Below are positions 1 through 3,871 of a DNA stretch of 6,698 nucleotides, piece after piece. Every line of letters starts with the position of its first letter. Position 1 is the first letter of the stretch. The notes under the pieces were generated by a model. It had not been told where the DNA came from. It saw only the letters and a program-made list of their open reading frames with translations, and searched no databases. The stretch is from Desulfobacula sp. (lineage in GTDB: Bacteria; Desulfobacterota; Desulfobacteria; Desulfobacterales; Desulfobacteraceae), in contig JAABTB010000129.1 of the NCBI GenBank assembly GCA_011390085.1, forward strand, positions 1-6,698, written 5' to 3'. The position numbers and the translations under genes are program-made.

Positions 1-523
1 CCCATCTCACTGATTCTGAAGGTTCCTGCCCTTACCTCAGCCAATTTTTTCCGGATACGGACAAATCCTGTACCGTATTTTTCAATATCACCTGTCAGAT
101 AAAAGGCTTCTGCCAGAAGCTTGTTTCTGATGGACGAGACATAATCGTCTTTTTCCAAATACTCAAGGGTCAGGCCGCCGTCAAATTCATAGGAAAGATT
201 GATATGCTTTTTGATGAAAATCAGGGCTTCGTCCAAGGCTTCCGGAAGCGGCGCTTTGATCAATAAATCATCAATGATCGTATCCTCTGCCTTAAACCGG
301 CCGATATGAATGGAATACCCGTGGTTTCCAAACAGCAGCATTGCAGCCAAGGTGGGTTTGCCCGATCTGATCAGTTTAAGCTTTGTTATATTGGTCAGAA
401 GGTCGTCCATGAGCGCTATCCGCCTTTTGTATTGGCAAAGGCTGCAAGGGACATGATCACTTCCTTGCCAAAGGAGGTTTTAAACTCAACCCTGCCGGAC
501 TCTTTCAGGTTTTTAAAATCCAT
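1..523 (-). pseudogene. Remnant of an AlbA_2 / HATPase_c_4 putative transcriptional regulator (COG2865-like), runs off left edge
   Basis: Intact relatives are putative DNA-binding regulators: an N-terminal Schlafen AlbA_2 domain, then an ATPase-like (HATPase_c_4) domain and often a C-terminal winged helix. Here an ATG at 523, after AGGAAAG, opens a 35-residue piece (MDFKNLKESG, VEFKTSFGKEV, LAAFANTKGG) typical of the start of AlbA_2. It stops at TAG 418-416 where relatives continue with the rest of the domain. A second piece starts at ATG 410 in another frame and stays open to base 1 (about 136 codons). It carries LIRSGKPTLAAMLLFG, then EALIFIKKHINLSYEFDG, then LTLEYLEKDDYVSSIRNKLL and AEAFYLTGDIEKYGTGF. 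In relatives, roughly 130 residues separate the first two blocks, and a segment with the ATPase asparagine/histidine motif (NAxxHR type) sits between YEFDG and GGLTLE. Both are absent. Hand-counted GC is 37% in 181-240 and 40% in 61-120, well below the genes to the right, which suggests acquired DNA. Family assignment is from memory of conserved motifs; the deletion sizes are approximate. Confidence 0.78.
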
Positions 524-536
524 GAGGCTTTCCTGA

Positions 537-550
537 ATGATGATGATGAT
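537..550. repeat. Short ATG/CAT trinucleotide run between stop and next start
   Basis: Four tandem ATG triplets and a partial fifth (plus strand) directly follow the membrane protein stop and precede the ribosome site of the broken regulator gene. It is short, and I assign no function. Confidence 0.5.
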
Positions 551-1204
551 TTAATACCGCCAGCCCATGATGCCGAGGCCGAAGATATTGGCAACGACGG
601 CGATGGTGTAAAGGCTGATGACGGTTGTCAGCTTGGCCTTGATGGTTTTCATGTTGATGACGAGAAGGGCTGCCACGTAAAAATGGAAATAGCCGAAAAG
701 GAAAATCAGCCAGACCCCTTTAAACGAACGATTCCAGAATGGATATTCCCAGATGAGATGGCCGCCCTTGTTCAGAAACCATTCCACAAACACGCAGAAA
801 ACGGAATAGCCGATGGCCCAGAACCACTGGTTGGGAAGGCCCAGAATCCTTTCCGTTTTATCTTCTGAAATGGTGTTGTAATAGATGATCCCGGAGATGG
901 CGAACATGAACATAATTTCGATATTCCAGCCCACCAGGGTGCGCAGGGCCGTGTCGCCGGGAGCGGTCCAGAAGGCGGATCGGCCCGTGAAATGAAGGAC
1001 CCAGCCGTTCCAGGTTTCATTGATAAAATCCATGCCGAAGACGGTGAGGCCCGCAAACACGGCATTCCAGTTTCGGGTCTCCCTGGCCTTTTTCATTTCT
1101 GCGGTGTAGATGTAAAACACAATGGCCAATAGCGGAATCACATACCATTTGAGCATGGAAATATCCCGGATGGTGTCAAGGGCTTTGATGCTGGCGTCGG
1201 TCAT
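551..1204 (-). CDS. Six-helix integral membrane protein of unknown function
   Basis: I do not recognise the family. The 217-residue product has a short polar N-terminus and about six hydrophobic segments, near residues 18-36, 46-60, 90-109, 125-143, 159-182 and 188-212, so it should sit in the inner membrane. The loops are rich in Trp and other aromatics (FINETWNGW, NQWFWAIGY, HLIWEYPFWNRSF), with several acidic residues in or next to membrane segments (DFINE, NIEIMF, FVEWFL). No nucleotide-binding, heme-ligand or protease motif is evident. The start is well supported: AGGAGG at 1217-1212 lies 7 bases before the ATG, and no competing start lies upstream in the frame. The broken AlbA/HATPase gene begins 27 bases after this stop on the same strand, so the two were probably once co-transcribed. 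The radical SAM gene lies 141 bases upstream on the same strand, but a separate promoter is plausible. The gene is certain; its function is open. Confidence 0.88.
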   Translation of the reverse strand: MTDASIKALDTIRDISMLKWYVIPLLAIVFYIYTAEMKKARETRNWNAVFAGLTVFGMDFINETWNGWVLHFTGRSAFWTAPGDTALRTLVGWNIEIMFMFAISGIIYYNTISEDKTERILGLPNQWFWAIGYSVFCVFVEWFLNKGGHLIWEYPFWNRSFKGVWLIFLFGYFHFYVAALLVINMKTIKAKLTTVISLYTIAVVANIFGLGIMGWRY

Positions 1205-1211
1205 GGGCGGG

Positions 1212-1217
1212 CCTCCT
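1212..1217 (-). promoter_or_regulatory. Ribosome binding site of the six-helix membrane protein
   Basis: A perfect AGGAGG on the minus strand lies 7 bases before the ATG at 1204. It fixes the start of that gene. Confidence 0.8.
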
Positions 1218-1244
1218 CTCGCTTAAGGATAAGAAAAAATTGAA

Positions 1245-1278
1245 CCTGTGACGGATTGCGCGTTCAGGTAATCACAGG
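1245..1278. repeat. Perfect 7-bp inverted repeat CCTGTGA / TCACAGG, 20-base spacer
   Basis: On the plus strand CCTGTGA (1245-1251) pairs with TCACAGG (1272-1278). The repeat lies across the -10 and presumed start region of the membrane protein gene. It could be an operator with well-separated half-sites or a leader hairpin with a large loop. A chance match is also possible for 7 bp. Confidence 0.4.
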
Positions 1279-1294
1279 AAGGGGGCCATGTCAA
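1266..1294 (-). promoter_or_regulatory. Candidate sigma-70-type promoter for the membrane protein gene
   Basis: On the minus strand a perfect TTGACA (1294-1289) is followed after 17 bases by TTACCT (1271-1266), preceded by TG one base upstream as in an extended -10 element. The -35 is ideal, the -10 weak. Transcription would start near 1259, giving a leader of about 55 bases. A 7-bp inverted repeat (1245-1251 with 1272-1278) overlaps the spacer and borders the -10, so repression or activation at this site is conceivable. Confidence 0.45.
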
Positions 1295-1345
1295 CGACCA
1301 TGCAATATTTTAGGCCGAACCGGATTGAATTTAAAAAGGATGGGT

Positions 1346-2374
1346 TCAGATCACCCGGCAGCGAAGATCATGAAAGATCTGCTCAAAACCGTCGGGATGG
1401 GTCTGCCGGATTTTTTGGACCTGTTCTTCCACAAACCGGTGATGGAAGGAATTTTCCATATCCGAGAGGCTCCTGTAATATCCCAGGCGCCGGCCCAGGG
1501 TAAAATGGATCTGCGTCTCCGGGTCCAGGGATAAAAACCGGTCCAGGATGGAGATCATGCGGTCCCTGTCCTGGGGGAAGGTTCCCCGGACTTCCAGGAG
1601 CAGATCCACGCTGTGGTGGTTGGCATAATGGCTGGTGATGCCGGTCAGGTTTTCGAGGAGCAGGCGCTGCTCGGCAATCATTTGGGTTTCCGAAGGCAGG
1701 GTGAATTCTTTTTCGGCCATTTGCCGGTCCAGGCCGGAGCCGGGCTTGACCCCGATGGTCAGGACCCGGATATGGTCGGGGTTGACGATGCTGAGGACCC
1801 TGGCCGTTTCCCTGGCATGGACCTCCGACAATTCAATTCCCCCAAGCCCCAGGATGATGAACTGGGTGGTGTCCATACCGGCATCGGCGGCCATGCGGGC
1901 GGAGGTGATGATGGATTCCGGGGTGATGCCTTTTTTCACCCGTTCAAGGACCTTAAGGGAGCCGGATTCCATGCCGCAATAGAGCTTGTTCAGCCCGGCG
2001 GCCCGGATGTCCTTCATTTCCGCCGGCGTCTTTTTCACCATGGTCTGGGCCCGGCCGTAAGAGCTGATGCGCTTCAGGGAAGGAAAGGCCGCTTTCAGGG
2101 CCGTCAGGACCTCGACCAGGTCCCCGGTTTTCATGACAAAGCTGTCCCCGTCCTGAAGAAAACAGGTTTCAAAAGGCCGGCCGTTGAAATAAGCCCGGGC
2201 GGCCAGGATATCCTGTTTGATCTCGGCCACGGGCCGCAGGGAGAATTTCATGTCCTCATACAGGGAGCAGAAGGTGCAGCGGTTCCAGGGGCAGCCCCGG
2301 GTGGTGCGGATCAAGAGGCTGTCGGCCTCATCAACGGGCCGGATGGGGCCCTGCTCAAAGGGTAGGGAATGCAT
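1346..2374 (-). CDS. Radical SAM protein (COG1032-like), Cx4Cx2C cluster motif
   Basis: A 342-residue radical SAM enzyme, cytoplasmic, expected to bind a [4Fe-4S] cluster and cleave S-adenosylmethionine to a 5'-deoxyadenosyl radical. The substrate is unknown. Near the N-terminus, TRGCPWNRCTFCSLY places the cluster cysteines at 28, 33 and 36: a Cx4Cx2C spacing instead of the commoner Cx3Cx2C, as seen in one COG1032-like branch. Typical barrel motifs follow: CFLQDGDSFVM (second strand), KLYCGMESGSLKVLERVKKG (fourth strand), TQFIILGLGG and HIRVLTIGVKPGSGL. No B12-binding, TRAM or SPASM domain is visible; the C-terminus is a short helical tail. I start at ATG 2374 because GGAGG lies just upstream at 2383-2379 and the residues before it do not resemble the family. 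A longer reading from TTG 2437 has no ribosome site and would begin upstream of the likely promoter -10. It is divergent from the transporter at 2534. Class is certain, reaction unknown. Confidence 0.92.
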   Translation of the reverse strand: MHSLPFEQGPIRPVDEADSLLIRTTRGCPWNRCTFCSLYEDMKFSLRPVAEIKQDILAARAYFNGRPFETCFLQDGDSFVMKTGDLVEVLTALKAAFPSLKRISSYGRAQTMVKKTPAEMKDIRAAGLNKLYCGMESGSLKVLERVKKGITPESIITSARMAADAGMDTTQFIILGLGGIELSEVHARETARVLSIVNPDHIRVLTIGVKPGSGLDRQMAEKEFTLPSETQMIAEQRLLLENLTGITSHYANHHSVDLLLEVRGTFPQDRDRMISILDRFLSLDPETQIHFTLGRRLGYYRSLSDMENSFHHRFVEEQVQKIRQTHPDGFEQIFHDLRCRVI

Positions 2375-2378
2375 CGGG

Positions 2379-2383
2379 CCTCC
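2379..2383 (-). promoter_or_regulatory. Ribosome binding site deciding the radical SAM start
   Basis: GGAGG on the minus strand lies 4 bases before ATG 2374. The spacing is a little short but acceptable. No such site precedes the alternative TTG at 2437, so this favours a 342-residue protein. Confidence 0.65.
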
Positions 2384-2420
2384 GGGGATATTCAGGGTTA
2401 AAGGGTAACATAACGGAAAG

Positions 2421-2448
2421 AAGATAAGCCCGGCCAAGCCTTTGTAAA
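2421..2448 (-). promoter_or_regulatory. Candidate promoter of the radical SAM gene
   Basis: On the minus strand TTTACA (2448-2443) and TATCTT (2426-2421) are separated by 16 bases. The first matches the sigma-70 -35 consensus in 5 of 6 positions, the second the -10 in 4 of 6. Transcription would start near 2414, giving a leader of about 40 bases to ATG 2374. This agrees with the shorter protein start. Confidence 0.5.
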
Positions 2449-2499
2449 CCCGCTTCCCCGAATAATTCTTGATCTTTGCCCAGGACTGGTGTAACGGCA

Positions 2500-2512
2500 G
2501 GTTATTTTAACC
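2500..2512. promoter_or_regulatory. Palindrome GGTTA-TTT-TAACC upstream of the transporter, possible operator
   Basis: Perfect 5-bp arms flank three T residues, 21 bases before the transporter ATG. Related half-sites occur in the same intergenic region: TAACGG at 2411-2416 and 2492-2497, and a looser GTTA/TAAC pair at 2397-2409. The region serves two divergent genes, so a common regulator could bind here. This is an inference from repetition only. Confidence 0.35.
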
Positions 2513-2533
2513 CGTGATGATAAAAAGGCAGCC

Positions 2534-3472
2534 ATGATTCTCTTAATCTCCATCGGTCTTCTGTCGGGCCTGTTTTTCAGTTCCTCCTTTATCCTCAACC
2601 GCATGATGAGCCTTGACGGCGGGCATTGGGTATGGTCGGCCAGTCTTCGGTATGCCTTCATGATCCTGATCCTGACCGGGCTGATCACCCTTTTCAAGGG
2701 TCCGGCCGCCACCCGGGGACTGTTCCGGGTCTTCTTCAGGAACTGGAAATTTTGGACCCTCACGGGCAGCATCGGTTTCGGCGGATTTTATTCGCTCCTG
2801 TGCTTTGCCGCCGATTATTCACCGGGCTGGGTCATTGCCGCCACCTGGCAGACCACCATCATTGCCACCCTGGTGGTGCTCATGGGGTTTGGAAGGTCTT
2901 TCCCAAAAAAAACCTGGATTTTTTCCTCCCTTGTCTTTGCCGGGGTTCTCATGATCAATCTGCACCTGGCAGAAATGGGTTCCCTGAAAGAAATCCTCAT
3001 GGGCGCCCTTCCGGTTTTCCTGGCCGCCTTCTGCTACCCCGTCGGAAACCAGTTGGTCTGGGAGGCCGGCCGGGGAAATACCGCCCTGCCCAGGATTGAT
3101 GATCCCCTGGTGAAGAATCCCTTTCACAAAGTTTTTTTAATGTCCCTGGGGTCCGTTCCCTTCTGGCTGGTGCTGATTGCCCTGACCCGGCCCGGGCTTC
3201 CTTCCGGCGGCCAACTGGTCCATACCTTTCTGGTGGCCGTGTTCTCCGGGGTCATTGCCACGAGCCTGTTTCTCACGGCCCGGAATAAATCCCAAAGGCC
3301 TGCCGAACTGGCGGCTGTGGATGCCACCCAGTCCAGCGAGGTGATTTTCGCCCTGGCCGGTGAAATCCTCCTCCTGAATGCCCCCCTGCCCGACGGCATT
3401 TCCATGGCCGGGATGGCCCTTGTTTTTCTGGGGCTGGCCCTGTTCATCCGGTTCCAGGAGATGGGGTCTTGA
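2534..3472 (+). CDS. EmrE/DMT-superfamily putative efflux transporter (PF13536-like)
   Basis: This 312-residue inner-membrane protein has about ten hydrophobic segments, near residues 2-21, 36-54, 72-92, 98-117, 126-144, 153-173, 199-217, 230-248, 265-281 and 290-308. That matches the ten-helix layout of drug/metabolite transporters. Features such as LLSGLFFSSSFILNRMM at the start, GFGGFYSLLCFAADYSPGWVIAATWQTTIIAT in the middle and AVDATQSSEVIFALAGEILLL in the ninth helix fit the 'multidrug resistance efflux transporter' (PF13536) branch. Such annotations are by homology; real substrates are mostly unknown and could be metabolites rather than drugs. The ATG at 2534 follows AAGG at a usable distance, a modest ribosome site, and translation from it gives a complete first helix. 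It is divergent from the radical SAM gene across 159 bases. No terminator hairpin follows the TGA before the next gene's candidate promoter. Confidence 0.87.
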   Translation: MILLISIGLLSGLFFSSSFILNRMMSLDGGHWVWSASLRYAFMILILTGLITLFKGPAATRGLFRVFFRNWKFWTLTGSIGFGGFYSLLCFAADYSPGWVIAATWQTTIIATLVVLMGFGRSFPKKTWIFSSLVFAGVLMINLHLAEMGSLKEILMGALPVFLAAFCYPVGNQLVWEAGRGNTALPRIDDPLVKNPFHKVFLMSLGSVPFWLVLIALTRPGLPSGGQLVHTFLVAVFSGVIATSLFLTARNKSQRPAELAAVDATQSSEVIFALAGEILLLNAPLPDGISMAGMALVFLGLALFIRFQEMGS

Positions 3473-3499
3473 CGGGAAAAATTTAATAAAATCGATTGG

Positions 3500-3528
3500 T
3501 TGACAGGCTTTCCATCCGTTCTTACCTT
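3500..3528 (+). promoter_or_regulatory. Candidate promoter for the 90-residue protein
   Basis: A perfect TTGACA (3500-3505) is followed after 17 bases by TACCTT (3523-3528). The -10 is weak. Its TTACCT core (3522-3527) also appears at the candidate promoter of the membrane protein gene (1271-1266), likewise after an ideal -35. Transcription would start near 3535, with a leader of about 40 bases. Confidence 0.42.
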
Positions 3529-3560
3529 TTCTGCAACAAACCATTTCTTCACTTCCAACC

Positions 3561-3568
3561 AAAGGAGG
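3561..3568 (+). promoter_or_regulatory. Strong ribosome binding site AAAGGAGG of the 90-residue protein
   Basis: AAAGGAGG lies 5 bases before the ATG at 3574. It shows that the gene starts there and not at the in-frame GTG at 3496, which lies upstream of the likely -35. Confidence 0.85.
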
Positions 3569-3573
3569 ACCCC

Positions 3574-3846
3574 ATGGATGACCATGATTTTTATAAGGAC
3601 ATGAACACCCGCACCATCCGGATTACCCTGGTGGACGGGACAAGAATCAGCGCCAGCGTCAATATCGACCGCCAGCCCGGATACAGCAGGCTCAGCGATC
3701 TCATCAGCAGCGACCGGGAGCCCTTTCTGGTCCTGATCAATTCCAGCGTATACCACTCGGGCCAGGATTTTCCTGAAAAATATGAAACCCTGTTCGTCAA
3801 CAAGGACCATATCCTCTGGGCCACGCCCGAAGAAGCTCAGAAATAA
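3574..3846 (+). CDS. Small conserved-looking protein of unknown function (90 aa, DUF6812-like?)
   Basis: This is a soluble 90-residue protein without signal peptide or membrane segment. Its layout is a run of predicted beta strands: RTIRITLVDGTRISASVNI, then RLSDLISSDREPFLVLINSSVY, then ETLFVNKDHILWATPEE. The order 'charged strand, G-x-x-I/V-x-x-x-V-N-I, RLSDLI, PFLVL, FVNKDHI' resembles small proteins grouped under DUF6812, as I recall them; I cannot verify that here. The pattern of short strands ending in a 'residue that must be kept as is' loop (NKDHI) looks like a small beta-barrel, but no ligand-binding residues stand out. The start is set by AAAGGAGG five bases upstream. It follows the transporter by 101 bases on the same strand and faces sbcC, sharing the hairpin at 3849-3871. 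Its own candidate promoter suggests independent expression. Coding status is confident, function unknown. Confidence 0.82.
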   Translation: MDDHDFYKDMNTRTIRITLVDGTRISASVNIDRQPGYSRLSDLISSDREPFLVLINSSVYHSGQDFPEKYETLFVNKDHILWATPEEAQK

Positions 3847-3848
3847 TG

Positions 3849-3871
3849 CCGGGGACCTGTCGGGTCCCCGG
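3849..3871. terminator. Bidirectional hairpin between convergent genes, no clear U-tract
   Basis: CCGGGGACC (3849-3857) and GGTCCCCGG (3863-3871) form a perfect 9-bp stem around a 5-base loop. It starts two bases after the stop of the 90-residue protein gene and directly abuts the sbcC stop (3874-3872). Placement between convergent genes argues for a shared terminator. Neither side has a proper T-run (TTAAAG on plus, CATTATTTCT on minus), so termination may be imperfect, or the stem may mainly protect the 3' ends. Confidence 0.72.

Noticed and set aside
306..536. 76-codon plus-strand frame over the broken regulator
   Set aside because: Antisense to recognisable AlbA/HATPase motifs and without a ribosome site.
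1245..1278. Crp/Fnr binding site
   Set aside because: The half-sites are 20 bases apart instead of the required 6; kept only as an unclassified inverted repeat.
1613..2365. 250-codon open frame on the plus strand inside the radical SAM gene
   Set aside because: Gly/Asp/Gln-rich antisense shadow of a gene with clear family motifs on the other strand.
2469..2497. Promoter TTGATC-N17-TAACGG for the transporter
   Set aside because: The -10 matches the consensus in only two positions; too weak to list as a feature.
3124..3810. 228-codon minus-strand frame across the transporter end and the small protein
   Set aside because: It spans two genes well supported on the plus strand and has no recognisable domain.
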